Of a stretch of DNA of 64,000 bases, positions 1-9,151 are shown piece after piece. This DNA comes from Bog-756 sp963806455 (GTDB taxonomy: Bacteria; Actinomycetota; Acidimicrobiia; Acidimicrobiales; RAAP-2), in assembly GCA_963806455.1 (NCBI GenBank), contig CAWDXZ010000002.1:871558-935557 (forward strand), read 5' to 3'. The notes below the pieces were generated by a model, which was not told the DNA's origin, did not search any database, and saw nothing but the letters and a program-made list of their open reading frames with translations. The position numbers and the translations under genes were made by a program. Within the stretch, counting starts at the first letter, position 1. Each line of letters begins with the position of its first letter.

Positions 1-1158
1 CTGACCCATGCCGTACTCCCGGGTGACGGCCCGAGACGGTTCCGGCTGTTCCGGATCAACATGTCGACGCTGGCCCTGAGCCACGTGTCGCCGGGGGGGA
101 CCGCGCCGGGCGCCGCCCTCGGGTTCCGCCTCCTCACCCAGTCGGACGTGACCGGGTCCGACGCCGGCTTCGCCCTCGGCACCCAGGGGATCGGCTCGGC
201 GGTGGTCCTCAACGTGATGTTCTGGTTCTCACTGGTGGCGTTTCTCGCCACCCATGGCTTCCATGCCCCGGCCAGCCACCACGGGGGCCAGTCGCAGTCG
301 GCCTCGATCCTGGTCATCGTGGCCGCCGGCGTGGGCGTCATCCTGCTCGGCGCCTTCGGCAGCCTCTTCTACCTGCTGACCCGCGGCCAGCAGCGGGCCA
401 GCCGGGTCATCCGCCGCGTCGCCGGTCGTCTCCGGTTCCTCGACGCCGACCGGACGACCGCCCTGGTCGAACGGCTGGCAGCCAGATTCGCGGCGCTGAT
501 GGAGAACCGTTCGCTCACCCGCCGGGCGGTGGGCTGGGCTGCGGCCAACTGGCTGCTCGACGCGGCGTCGCTCTGGGTCTTCGTGGCCGCCTTCAGCCAC
601 TTCATCTCACCGGTGGACCTGCTCATGGCCTACGGCCTGGCCAACATCCTGGCCGCCGTCCCCATCACCCCGGGCGGACTCGGGGTGGTCGAGTTCGTCC
701 TGGTGTCGATGATCACCGGCTTCGGCCCGACAGCCGGCCAGGCGCTGTCGGCCGTCCTGGCCTACCGGGCGGTGAACTTCTGGCTGCCCATCCCCTTCGG
801 GGGTCTGGCCTACGCGTCGCTCGAGTTCGAGCGACGCCCGATCTACCGGCGGTTCCACCGATTCGTGCACCGCCGATTCCTTCTCCCCTGGGCTGGAGGG
901 GCGGCACCAGCGGCACCAGCCGCACCAGCCGCAGGGGTCGGTGCGCCGGCGCGTCGGCCGGCCGAGCGTCCGGCCGTCGGGGTCAGTTCTGCCGCGACCG
1001 TCCCCGCCGCCACCATTTCACCGGGCGCCGTGGCGACGGGTCGGCGGGACGAGCCGCTCCGAGCTCGGCGGCAAGTCCAGAGGGTGGGCTCAGGGAGCCG
1101 TCACGGCGATGTCGCAGGGATTCGAGAGCCTGCCTTTCGTGGTGATCCTGCAGGCTGA
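1..1158 (+). CDS. UPF0104/YbhN-type flippase-like membrane protein, 5' end outside window
   Basis: The reading frame is open from base 1, so the gene starts upstream; an internal ATG lies at 61. The segment just after it (SHVSPGGTAPGAALGFRLL) matches the conserved PGG...G..R.L region of the lysylphosphatidylglycerol-synthase membrane domain family (UPF0104/YbhN), integral membrane proteins linked to lipid transfer or flipping. Several hydrophobic helices follow, and the family segment around PITPGGLGVVEFVLV is present. The last ~80 residues form an Ala/Pro-rich then Arg-rich tail that is probably disordered. This tail overlaps the 3' end of the convergent ppk gene by 176 bp (983-1158). Substrate cannot be told from sequence. 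Confidence 0.82.
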   Translation: MTHAVLPGDGPRRFRLFRINMSTLALSHVSPGGTAPGAALGFRLLTQSDVTGSDAGFALGTQGIGSAVVLNVMFWFSLVAFLATHGFHAPASHHGGQSQSASILVIVAAGVGVILLGAFGSLFYLLTRGQQRASRVIRRVAGRLRFLDADRTTALVERLAARFAALMENRSLTRRAVGWAAANWLLDAASLWVFVAAFSHFISPVDLLMAYGLANILAAVPITPGGLGVVEFVLVSMITGFGPTAGQALSAVLAYRAVNFWLPIPFGGLAYASLEFERRPIYRRFHRFVHRRFLLPWAGGAAPAAPAAPAAGVGAPARRPAERPAVGVSSAATVPAATISPGAVATGRRDEPLRARRQVQRVGSGSRHGDVAGIREPAFRGDPAG

Positions 1159-3277
1159 AGCCGAGTGGGTCCGGCCCGGGCCCGGCCAGACGGGACCAGG
1201 AGGCATCGGGGCCGAGGACCCACGAGTTCGCCTCGTCCAACAGGGCGTCGTCGAGCATCCCCACGACCCGGCGTTGCAGCTCCGGGTCGTGGATGGGGAC
1301 GACCACCTCCACCCGCCGGTCGAGGTTGCGCTCCATGAGGTCGGCCGACCCGATCCACACCCGCACCGGACGCTCCCCGACCCCGCCGAAGCGGAACAGA
1401 CGGGAATGCTCCAGGTAGCGACCCACGATCGAGCGCACCCTGATCCGCTCGGACAGCCCGGGCACGCCCGGCCGGAGGCAGCACCGCTCGCGCACGATCA
1501 GGTCGACCGGGACGCCGGCCTGCGACGCCCGGTAGAGCGCGTCGATCACAGCCGGATCGGTGAGACCGTTGGTCTTCAGCACGATGCGGCCGTCGGCGCC
1601 GGCCCGGGCCTGCTCCTCGATGGCCGCCACCAGGCTCGAGCGGGTGGAGACCGGCGAGACGAGCAGACGGCGGAAGGTGGGCGGGTCCGCCGAGCCGGTG
1701 AGCACGTTGAACAGCTCGCCGAGGTCGGCCCCCACCTCGGGCGAGGCGGTGAGGAGTCCCACGTCCTCGTAGGCCCGCGCCGTCCGCGAGTTGTAATTGC
1801 CGGTCCCGATGTGGCTGTAGCGGCGGATCTCGGCTCCCTCCCTCCGCAGCACCAGGGAGATCTTGGCGTGCGTCTTGAGGGAGACCAGGCCGTAGATCAC
1901 CTGCACGCCGGCTTCCTCGAGGGCGCGGGCCCAGGCGATGTTGGCCTGCTCGTCGAAGCGGGCCTGTAGCTCGACCACCGCGGTGACCTCCTTGCCCGCC
2001 TGTGATGCGCGCATCAGCGAGGTGACCACCGGGCTCTGGTCGCCGGTGCGGTAGAGGGTCTGTTTGATGGCCACCACGTCCGGGTCGTCGGCGGCCGTGG
2101 TGACGAAGGCCTCGACCGACGAGGCAAAGGACTCGTAGGGATGGTGGACGAGGACGTCGTGCTCGGCGAGCACGGCGAAGAGGTCTCCCCCGCCGGCCAG
2201 ACGCGGGGAGGTCACCGGTGGGTTGGCCGGCGGAACGAGCCCGCGGGACTCCAGTTCGGCCAGGGAACGCAGGCCACCGAGGTCGAGGGGAACACCGGTC
2301 AGGTAGACGTTCTCCTCGGGGACATCGACCTCGGTGACGAGCATGGCCAGCAGATCGGGCGACACGGCGGCCTCGACCTCCAGCCGAACGGCCTGTCCGA
2401 AGCGGCGCCGCCGGAGCTCGAGCTCGACCGCGGCCATCAGGTCGCCCGTGTCGTCCTCCTCCACCGACAAGTCGGCGTTGCGGGTGACCCGGAAGGCATG
2501 GTGCTCGGCGATGTCCATGTCGGGGAAGATCGCCCCCAGGTGGGCGGCGATGACCTGCTCGATGGGGACGAAGCGCCCCCGATCGGGAAGGACGACGAAC
2601 CGCGGCAACAGCGGAGGCACCTTCACCCGGGCGATACGCCCCTCGCCGGTGGCCGGGTTGTCCACCCGCACCACCAGATTGAGCGACCGGTCGGAGATGT
2701 AAGGGAAGGGATGGGCCTGGTCGACGGCGAGCGGGGTGAGGATGGGGAAGATGCTGCGGTTGAACACCTCGCCCAGGTGGGCCCGGTCCCCCTCGTCCAG
2801 GGACGACCAGGGGGCCATGGTCACCCCGGTGGCGGCCAGGGCAGGCACCAGTTGGTCGCGGAAGATCCGGCTCTGCCATTCGACCAGCCCGGTGACCCGG
2901 GCCGTGATGGCCTCCAGCTGGTCGCGTGGGCTCAGCCCGTCCGGGGAGCGGGTCCGCAGCCCGGCGGCCACCTGGTCCTCGAGCCCGGCCACCCGCACCT
3001 GGAAGAACTCGTCCAGCCCCTCGGAGAAGATACAGAGGAACTTCACCCGCTCGGACAGGGGGATCCGCTCGTCCGCCGACAGCTGGAGGAGGCGGGCGCC
3101 GAAGTCGAGCCAGGAGAGCTCCCGGTTGATGAACCGGCCCGGGTCGGCCGCCCCCCCGGGGGCTCCCTCGAGGCCGTCATTGTCCCCGAGCGTGCTGGCG
3201 GCCCAGAGCGACCCCGAGCGGCGGGCGGTACCCCGGCGCCCGGAGGGGCCCGGCCTCACGGCCGTGCGGTCGGTCAT
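983..3277 (-). CDS. ppk: polyphosphate kinase 1
   Basis: Reversible synthesis of polyphosphate from ATP. The product is 764 aa, slightly longer than usual because of N- and C-terminal extensions. FINRELSWLDF (about residues 49-59) is the typical PPK1 N-domain start. The two active-site histidines are visible: H470 in SLKTHAKIS (equivalent to the autophosphorylated His) and H624 in YLEHSR. HIGTGNYN, about residues 489-496, is also a PPK1 signature. ATG at 3277 is chosen because homology begins about 45 residues later and the upstream open frame runs into the divergent SEDS gene. The Arg-rich C-terminus overlaps the convergent upstream gene. Confidence 0.96.
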   Translation of the reverse strand: MTDRTAVRPGPSGRRGTARRSGSLWAASTLGDNDGLEGAPGGAADPGRFINRELSWLDFGARLLQLSADERIPLSERVKFLCIFSEGLDEFFQVRVAGLEDQVAAGLRTRSPDGLSPRDQLEAITARVTGLVEWQSRIFRDQLVPALAATGVTMAPWSSLDEGDRAHLGEVFNRSIFPILTPLAVDQAHPFPYISDRSLNLVVRVDNPATGEGRIARVKVPPLLPRFVVLPDRGRFVPIEQVIAAHLGAIFPDMDIAEHHAFRVTRNADLSVEEDDTGDLMAAVELELRRRRFGQAVRLEVEAAVSPDLLAMLVTEVDVPEENVYLTGVPLDLGGLRSLAELESRGLVPPANPPVTSPRLAGGGDLFAVLAEHDVLVHHPYESFASSVEAFVTTAADDPDVVAIKQTLYRTGDQSPVVTSLMRASQAGKEVTAVVELQARFDEQANIAWARALEEAGVQVIYGLVSLKTHAKISLVLRREGAEIRRYSHIGTGNYNSRTARAYEDVGLLTASPEVGADLGELFNVLTGSADPPTFRRLLVSPVSTRSSLVAAIEEQARAGADGRIVLKTNGLTDPAVIDALYRASQAGVPVDLIVRERCCLRPGVPGLSERIRVRSIVGRYLEHSRLFRFGGVGERPVRVWIGSADLMERNLDRRVEVVVPIHDPELQRRVVGMLDDALLDEANSWVLGPDASWSRLAGPGPDPLGFSLQDHHERQALESLRHRRDGSLSPPSGLAAELGAARPADPSPRRPVKWWRRGRSRQN

Positions 3278-3382
3278 CGAGGGCCTCTCACGCCGATCCC
3301 ATCGCTGCGCATGGTATCCCCGGGCCGCGGGGACGGACCTGGCTCCACCGGCGGGGCGGCGGCCGCCGATAGGCTCGCCCCG

Positions 3383-4786
3383 ATGCCGGCCATGACCTTG
3401 CGGGGCCCGAGCTCCAAACGGGCCCACCGGGCATTCAAGGCTCGGCGCCGCACCGAGCTCGGGCTGCTGCTGGCGGCCTCTTTCATCATCGTGGCCGCCT
3501 ATGCCTTGATGATCTACGGCAACACGACCAAGACGCCCTCCGACGTGGCGCCCCTCATGCTGGCCATGCTGGGGCTCGGGGGCGTGGCCCACCTCGCCAA
3601 CCGCATCTTCGTGCCCAACGCCCTCCCGGTGATCCTGCCCATCGCCTTCCTGCTCAACGGCATCGGCTACGTGATGATCGTCCGGATCGACCTGGGCACG
3701 GCCACCGACTATGCCCCGCTCCAGGCGGCCTGGACGGCGGGAGGGGTGGTCGCCTACGTGCTGACCCTGGCCGTCATCCGGCGCTCCCGAGACCTCGACC
3801 GGTACCGCTACCTGCTGCTGGCAGGGGGCATCGTGCTGCTCCTGCTCCCCCTCGTCCCCCATGTCGGGGTGACCATCAACGGGGCCCGGCTCTGGCTCAG
3901 GCTGGGCCGGTTCGAGTTCCAACCGGTCGAGCTGGCCAAGATCGTCCTCTGCGTGTTCTTCGCCTCGTACTTCGCCGAGAAGCGCGAGTTGCTGACCATC
4001 CCGACGGCCCGGCTGGGCAACCGGCTGGTGCTCGACCCGCGCCCGCTGGTGCCGATCATGCTGGCCTGGGGGTTCGCCATCGGGGTCATGAGCCTCGAGC
4101 ACGACATCGGGTTCTCCGCCATGTTGTTCACCCTGTTCATCGGCATGCTGTGGGTCACCACCGGGCGGACCGGCTACCTGGTGCTCGGGATCGTGCTCTT
4201 CGCCATCGGCGCCTTCCTGGCCGGCCGCTACCTGGGCCAGACCCACATACGGATCGAGACCTGGCTCCACCCGGGGCAGCTGGCCAATTCGTCGGGGCGG
4301 CAACTGGTCCAGGCGTGGTACGCCCTCGGGAGCGGCGGCATCGGCGGGTCCGGGCTGGGTCTCGGGTTCGGCGCCTACAAGATCCCGATCCCCCAGACGG
4401 ACTTCATCTTCGCCATCATCGGGGAGGAGATGGGCCTGCTCGGGTCGACGATGGTGATCGTGGCCTTCCTGCTGCTGGTGGGGGCCGGTCTCCGCATCGC
4501 CCAGGCCGCCCGCTCGGAGTTCGCCAAGCTGACCGCGGTGGGCCTGACCATGATCCTCGGGTTCCAGGCCTTCTTCATCATCGGGGGTGTGGTCCGCCTG
4601 CTCCCGCTGACCGGGATCACCCTGCCCTTCGTGTCGTACGGGGGCTCGGCCCTGGTGGCCAACTACGTGCTCATCGCCCTGCTGATGCGTATCTCCGACG
4701 AGGGTGGTGCGGCGGCCGATGCCGCCGACCAGGCCGACTTCGAGAAGGGCGAGGAACGCCGCCAGCGACTGCTCAGCGGCGCCTGA
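3383..4786 (+). CDS. SEDS-family peptidoglycan glycosyltransferase (FtsW/RodA/SpoVE type)
   Basis: Integral membrane protein of 467 aa with about ten hydrophobic helices. SEDS landmarks: NGARLWLRLG with EFQPVELAK (residues 166-186), the conserved Asp in LEHDIGFS (about 241) where RodA-type enzymes have QPDLGT, PIPQTDFIFAIIGEE, and LPFVSYGGSALVANY near the end. The family polymerises lipid II glycans with a class B PBP. A second SEDS gene (rodA) lies 660 bp away on the other strand, so this copy could be FtsW-like or a paralogue. Start ATG 3383 is the best fit; an in-frame ATG at 3311 would add 24 low-complexity residues. It is divergent from ppk. Confidence 0.9.
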   Translation: MPAMTLRGPSSKRAHRAFKARRRTELGLLLAASFIIVAAYALMIYGNTTKTPSDVAPLMLAMLGLGGVAHLANRIFVPNALPVILPIAFLLNGIGYVMIVRIDLGTATDYAPLQAAWTAGGVVAYVLTLAVIRRSRDLDRYRYLLLAGGIVLLLLPLVPHVGVTINGARLWLRLGRFEFQPVELAKIVLCVFFASYFAEKRELLTIPTARLGNRLVLDPRPLVPIMLAWGFAIGVMSLEHDIGFSAMLFTLFIGMLWVTTGRTGYLVLGIVLFAIGAFLAGRYLGQTHIRIETWLHPGQLANSSGRQLVQAWYALGSGGIGGSGLGLGFGAYKIPIPQTDFIFAIIGEEMGLLGSTMVIVAFLLLVGAGLRIAQAARSEFAKLTAVGLTMILGFQAFFIIGGVVRLLPLTGITLPFVSYGGSALVANYVLIALLMRISDEGGAAADAADQADFEKGEERRQRLLSGA

Positions 4787-4801
4787 GTGCGGCCGGCGGT
4801 C

Positions 4802-5452
4802 TCAGGAGGGCACCGCCGGCGGACCGGGCGGGGCCACGTCACCCATCTCCTCGAACAGCCGGTTGTCGATGAGGATGGGTACCGGCACCGGCTGGGTCAG
4901 GGCCACGGCCAGGGCGTCCGAGGGGCGGCACGAGTGCACCGACCGACCGCTGCGGCCCCGCAGGTCGAGCTCGGCGAAGTACACCGCGCCGCGGCGCCCG
5001 ACCAGGCGGACGGCCACCACGTCGATGTCGAACCCCCTGAGGACCTCGCCCAGCAGTTCGTGGGTGAGGGGCCGGGGCGTCGGGATACGGCGCATGGCGT
5101 GGGACAGCACCACGCCGTCCTGGAGGCCAACCGAGAACGAGAGCTGACGCCTCGGTGACTCGGACTCGCGCAGGACGACCGTCGGGTGCTGGTTGGGCAG
5201 CTCCACGGTGACCGCGCTGACCAGCGCGGTCCGGAAGTCGCCCATCGACGGGACGCCGCCCTCCGAGCCGTCGTCCCCGTCCGGCGAGGGCTCACCCGGG
5301 TCGGCGGAGCCGTCGTCCGGGGCCGATGGCATGGCTCCCGCCGCCGCTCCCGCGGTTTCCGGAGGCCCCTCGTCGACCGTCCTGACCGCGGCGGCCGACC
5401 CCCCGGCCCCCGGGTCCGCCTCCCGGGCTCCCTCGTCCACCCCACCGCTCAC
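4802..5452 (-). CDS. bifunctional nuclease family (BFN, DUF151) protein
   Basis: 216 aa. A low-complexity, acidic N-terminal ~70 residues precede a DUF151/BFN domain that starts near MGDFRTALVSAVTVELPNQH. The SDALAVAL and PVPILIDNRLFE segments are typical of the domain, which has been linked to nuclease activity in plants and occurs widely, uncharacterised, in bacteria. The GTG at 5452 overlaps the rodA stop codon (GTGA), indicating translational coupling; ATG codons at MPSAPDD or MGDFRT are alternatives. It is the last gene of the run that ends aroE-rodA-BFN. Its role beside cell-wall genes is unknown. Confidence 0.82.
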   Translation of the reverse strand: MSGGVDEGAREADPGAGGSAAAVRTVDEGPPETAGAAAGAMPSAPDDGSADPGEPSPDGDDGSEGGVPSMGDFRTALVSAVTVELPNQHPTVVLRESESPRRQLSFSVGLQDGVVLSHAMRRIPTPRPLTHELLGEVLRGFDIDVVAVRLVGRRGAVYFAELDLRGRSGRSVHSCRPSDALAVALTQPVPVPILIDNRLFEEMGDVAPPGPPAVPS

Positions 5453-6582
5453 CGGACGCTCCGCTGGTGCACGTTGATCACGATGCCGATGGCGGCGAAG
5501 AACCCGATCATCGCCGAGCCGCCGTAGGAGAGGAAGGGCAGTGGGATGCCGGCCACCGGCATGATCCCCATGTTCATGCCCACGTTCTCGAAGACCGAGA
5601 ACACCAGCAGGGCGAAGACCCCGGCGCACAGGAGGCGGCCCAGGTTGTCCCGGGCCATCTGGGCGGTCCGGAGGACCCGCCACGCCACCACCCCGTAGAT
5701 CAGCAGCAGGATGCCGGCGCCCACGAACCCGACTTGCTCCCCCACGGCAGAGAAGATGAAGTCGGTCTGCTGGAAGGGCACGTACGACAGATTGGTCAGG
5801 GCGCCGTGGAACAGCCCGCGACCGAAGATGCCGCCCACGGCGATGGCGTCCTTGGCCTGGGTCACGTTGTAGGTGGCGCTCTGGCTGGCCCCGTTGGGCG
5901 AGATGAAACTGGTCAGACGCTCGATCTGGTAGTGCTGGAGGAGCCCGACCTTGAGGGCGAAGAGCACGAGGCCCACCGCCCCGACGAGGAGCAGGAGCAG
6001 GTAGCGGCCCGGCATGCCGGCCGCCGCCAGCATCACCATCAAAATGACGACCATGACGATGGCCGTTCCGAGGTCGGGCTGCTTGATGACGAGGAGGATC
6101 GGGAGCGCGGCCATCAGCACCATACGGACCAGGTCGCGGAAGTCGAGGCCCTCGGGTCGTCGCGCGCAGTAGGTGGCGATGGCGATGATGAGGACCAGGG
6201 TGGCGAACTCCGACGGCTGCAACTGGAGCGGGCCGAGCGGGAACCAGCGCTGCGATCCGTGGTGGGCCGGGGTGGCCAGGATCGCCACCAGCGCCAGCAG
6301 GATCCCCACGTAGAGCACGGTGCTGATCTGTTCGAAGTGCCGGTAGTCGAACATGGCCAGGAGGGCCATCACCACCACCCCGATCACCATGAAGGCGGCC
6401 TGGCGCTTGAGGTAGTACCTCGGGTCCTCGCCGTTGAGGGCCAGGCCCCCTCGGGTGGCGGAGTAGATCATCACCAGCCCGATCAGGCCGAGGATGAGGG
6501 TGGAACCGACCAGGATGAAGTCGAACCGCGCCGACAGGTGTCTCGGCCGGACGGCGATGTTCGCAGGGGCGTAGTTCACCAC
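5449..6582 (-). CDS. rodA: rod shape-determining SEDS glycosyltransferase RodA
   Basis: 377 aa, about ten transmembrane helices. Typical RodA motifs: GSQRWFPLGPLQLQPSEFA, the catalytic-region KQPDLGTAIV, PFQQTDFIFSAVGEQ, and GIPLPFLSYGGSAM near the C-terminus. It polymerises glycan strands during elongation together with a class B PBP, which is not in this window. The start is GTG. The stop overlaps the GTG of the BFN gene. Its size and the KQPDLGTA motif make RodA a better fit than FtsW for this copy. Confidence 0.93.
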   Translation of the reverse strand: MVNYAPANIAVRPRHLSARFDFILVGSTLILGLIGLVMIYSATRGGLALNGEDPRYYLKRQAAFMVIGVVVMALLAMFDYRHFEQISTVLYVGILLALVAILATPAHHGSQRWFPLGPLQLQPSEFATLVLIIAIATYCARRPEGLDFRDLVRMVLMAALPILLVIKQPDLGTAIVMVVILMVMLAAAGMPGRYLLLLLVGAVGLVLFALKVGLLQHYQIERLTSFISPNGASQSATYNVTQAKDAIAVGGIFGRGLFHGALTNLSYVPFQQTDFIFSAVGEQVGFVGAGILLLIYGVVAWRVLRTAQMARDNLGRLLCAGVFALLVFSVFENVGMNMGIMPVAGIPLPFLSYGGSAMIGFFAAIGIVINVHQRSVR

Positions 6583-6665
6583 GTGGCTCCGGGGCTACAG
6601 GCTACCCGGCCCCCCGGAACCGCTTCCCGCGGGCGGCCCCCCGGACGCCGCTCGTCCGACCCGTC

Positions 6666-7526
6666 TCACTCGTCCGGGGCCAACGCGGCCCACATGGCCT
6701 CCAGCGGCGGTTCGGCCCCCGTCCAGACGGCCAGCTGCAATGCGGCCTGGTGGACCAGCATGCCGAGCCCGTTGACGACGGTGGCCCCCCGCTCCCGGGC
6801 CGCTCGAAGCCAGGCGGTCATCGGCGGGTGGTAGACGAGGTCGACGACCGTCTGGCCCGGTCCGAGCAGGCCGGGGTCGATCGGCCAGACGGGCGCCGGA
6901 GCCGGCCCGTCCGCCGCGCCCATGCCGAGAGGCGTGGCGTTGACCACCAGGTCACAGTGGGCGGCATCCCCGGGGACCCCCGGGCGCCCGACGGCACCGG
7001 CCAGGGCGGCGGCCGACGCGCCGCGACCCCCGGTCCGGTTGACTACCACCACCTGGGCCGCCCCGGCATCGGCCAGGGCGGCCACCGCCGCCCGGGCCGC
7101 CCCCCCGGCCCCGACCACCAGGCAGCCACGCCCGGCGGGATCGAAGGCCGCCCCCCGCCGCAGGGCGGCCACCAGCCCGGCGCCGTCGGTGTTGTCCCCC
7201 AGGGTCTCGTCGTCGAAGACGACGCAATTGACCGCACCGAGGCGGTCGGCCACCGGGGACCGCCGGTCGACCAGCCCGGCCACGGCCTCCTTGTGGGGCA
7301 TGGTCACCGACAGGCCGCGGATGCCCATGGCCCGGGCACCGGCCAGGGCGGCGGCGGCCTGGCCCCCCGGAACCCGGAACCCGACCGACACCCAGTCCAG
7401 CCCCAGCTCGGCGAAGGCGGCGTTGTGCAGGCGGGGCGAGAGTGACTGGGCCACCGGGTCCCCGATCACACCCACCACCGTGGTGGCGGCGGACAACCGG
7501 GCCGGACCGGCGGTCGTCTCGGACAT
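6666..7526 (-). CDS. aroE: shikimate dehydrogenase
   Basis: 286 aa. NADPH-dependent reduction of 3-dehydroshikimate in aromatic amino-acid synthesis. The shikimate-binding SLSPRLHN and VTMPHKE (catalytic Lys) motifs are in the N-domain, followed by NTDGAG and the nucleotide-binding GAGGAARA. ATG 7526 gives the usual length; the longer open frame upstream is a shadow of mltG. It lies 20 bp after mltG, repeating the alaS-ruvX-mltG-aroE order of mycobacteria. Confidence 0.96.
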   Translation of the reverse strand: MSETTAGPARLSAATTVVGVIGDPVAQSLSPRLHNAAFAELGLDWVSVGFRVPGGQAAAALAGARAMGIRGLSVTMPHKEAVAGLVDRRSPVADRLGAVNCVVFDDETLGDNTDGAGLVAALRRGAAFDPAGRGCLVVGAGGAARAAVAALADAGAAQVVVVNRTGGRGASAAALAGAVGRPGVPGDAAHCDLVVNATPLGMGAADGPAPAPVWPIDPGLLGPGQTVVDLVYHPPMTAWLRAARERGATVVNGLGMLVHQAALQLAVWTGAEPPLEAMWAALAPDE

Positions 7527-7546
7527 CGGCTCAGTCTGGCCCGTGC

Positions 7547-8689
7547 TCAGGCCAGGCCGCGCTGCTTGGCCAGGGCCTCGTTGGCCTGCTGCTCGGCGAA
7601 CGTGTCGGCGAAGGCCTCGGTGCCGTCCGGCTGCACCACGACGAAGTACAGCCAGGACCCGGTCGGCGGGTCGAGGGCGGCCTGGAGGGCCGCTCTCGAC
7701 GGGAAGCAGATCGGCGTCGGAGTCAGGCCCTTGTTGAGGTAGGTGTTGTAGGGGGTGACGGTCTGGAGGTCCTTGGTGGTGACCGCCCCACCGTCGCGCC
7801 CTTCGGCGTAGAGGACGGTCGAGTCCATCTGGAGGGGCATGTTGGCCTGCAGCCGGTTGAGGACCACCCGGGCCACCGGGCCCAGGTTCTTCGAGATGAC
7901 CCCCTCCTTCTCCACGATGGAGGCCATGATCACCACCTGGTAGGGCGTCAGTCCGAGCCGGGCCGCCCCGGTGGCGAGACCGAGCGAGTTGGCCTCGTGG
8001 TCGAAGCGGTCGATCATCGACGTGAGCAGCTCGGTGTCGGTCTCGCCGGGCACGATCACGTACTGGCCGGTGCCCAGCAGGCCCTCGAGGCTGGTCGAGC
8101 CGGCCGGCTGCCAGGGGGAGTGCAGGGTGCCCCCGTCGGCCACGGCCAGGAACCCGGCCTTGGAATGCCCGGGCAGCTGGCCCACCCGGCCCGCCACCTC
8201 CGAGACGGTGAAACCCGGCGGGATGTCGACGGGGAACACGTTGGGGCCGGCGGCGATGACGTTGTCGACGGTGGAGAACGACGAGTTCCGGCGGAAGGCG
8301 TAGGCCCCTGCCTGCAGGCTCGGCGGGTGGTGCAGCTGGCTCCAGATCCGGTAGGCCAGGGAACTGCCGATCACCTGCCTCCCAGCCAGCGTCGAGGCCA
8401 GCTGGCCCACGGCCGTGCCGGCCGGGACGGTGACGATGACCTGGGGCCCCGGGGGACCGGACGGATTGGCCTCGCTGTCGATCCAGAGGTACCCGCCGAC
8501 GACCACGGCCAGGCCGGCCACCACGAAGGCCAGGGCGGCGATCCGCCACCACCGGCGGCGCGGCGGGCCGGTCTCCGGCGGACCGTCGGGGCCGGCGGCG
8601 GCGTCGGTGCCGTAGATGTGCGGGCCGATGTCCGGGGGTTGGTCGGCACCCGGCTCGTACGGGGACCCGCCCGTCCCACCCATGGTCAC
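7547..8689 (-). CDS. mltG: endolytic transglycosylase MltG (YceG family)
   Basis: 380 aa. Cleaves nascent glycan strands in the membrane-proximal wall. A ~45-residue cytoplasmic Pro/Gly-rich tail precedes a single helix (about 50-70), then a LysM-like region and the YceG catalytic domain. MASIVEKEG carries the catalytic Glu, and DSTVLYAEG and TPYNTYLNKGL...PICFPS are family signatures. The GTG start at 8689 overlaps the ruvX stop (GTGA); an in-frame ATG at 8683 is nearly equivalent. Confidence 0.94.
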   Translation of the reverse strand: MTMGGTGGSPYEPGADQPPDIGPHIYGTDAAAGPDGPPETGPPRRRWWRIAALAFVVAGLAVVVGGYLWIDSEANPSGPPGPQVIVTVPAGTAVGQLASTLAGRQVIGSSLAYRIWSQLHHPPSLQAGAYAFRRNSSFSTVDNVIAAGPNVFPVDIPPGFTVSEVAGRVGQLPGHSKAGFLAVADGGTLHSPWQPAGSTSLEGLLGTGQYVIVPGETDTELLTSMIDRFDHEANSLGLATGAARLGLTPYQVVIMASIVEKEGVISKNLGPVARVVLNRLQANMPLQMDSTVLYAEGRDGGAVTTKDLQTVTPYNTYLNKGLTPTPICFPSRAALQAALDPPTGSWLYFVVVQPDGTEAFADTFAEQQANEALAKQRGLA

Positions 8690-9144
8690 CGGACCCCGTC
8701 GACGGACTCGAGCCAGGCCGAGAGCATGACCGCCGCCGCCGTCTGGTCGACCACGCCCCGGCGTCGTCGCCCCCCCACCCCACCGGCGGCCAGGGCCTGG
8801 TGCGCCGAGACGGTGGTGAGGCGCTCGTCGAACAGCTCGACCTCGACATCGTGACCTTCGAGGAGGGCCTGCAGCGCCTCGGCCTCCTTCCGGGCGGCCG
8901 TTGCCGCCGGGCCGCTCGACCCGTCCAGGGAGAGGGGGAGGCCGACCACCACCGTCGTCGCCCCCTCGTCCAGGATGACGTCCACCAGCACCGACCGGTC
9001 GCGCTCGGGGTCCCCGCTCCGCTCGAGCGTGGTGCGGGGCAGCGCCATGGTGCCGGCCGTGTCGGTCACCGCCAGGCCGATGCGCCGCGATCCGAGGTCC
9101 ACACCGAGGGCCCGGCCGCGAACGGGCCGGGAGCCCGCCGTCAT
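8686..9144 (-). CDS. ruvX: Holliday junction resolvase-like protein RuvX/YqgF
   Basis: 152 aa, RNase H-like fold. GVDLGSRRIGLAV supplies the first catalytic Asp, VVVGLPLSLDG and FDERLTT follow, and the C-terminal Asp is in VVDQTAAAVML. The family is implicated in pre-16S rRNA processing and has been proposed as a resolvase. ATG 9144 follows the alaS stop by 7 bp; the open frame extending to 9231 would overlap alaS and adds residues without family similarity. Confidence 0.93.
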   Translation of the reverse strand: MTAGSRPVRGRALGVDLGSRRIGLAVTDTAGTMALPRTTLERSGDPERDRSVLVDVILDEGATTVVVGLPLSLDGSSGPAATAARKEAEALQALLEGHDVEVELFDERLTTVSAHQALAAGGVGGRRRRGVVDQTAAAVMLSAWLESVDGVR

Positions 9145-9151
9145 GGCCCGG

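Noticed and set aside
3278..4303. N-terminal extension of ppk to 1106 residues
   Set aside because: The added residues are antisense to the SEDS gene, His/Gly/Asp-rich without any family match, and the PPK1 domain starts just after ATG 3277.
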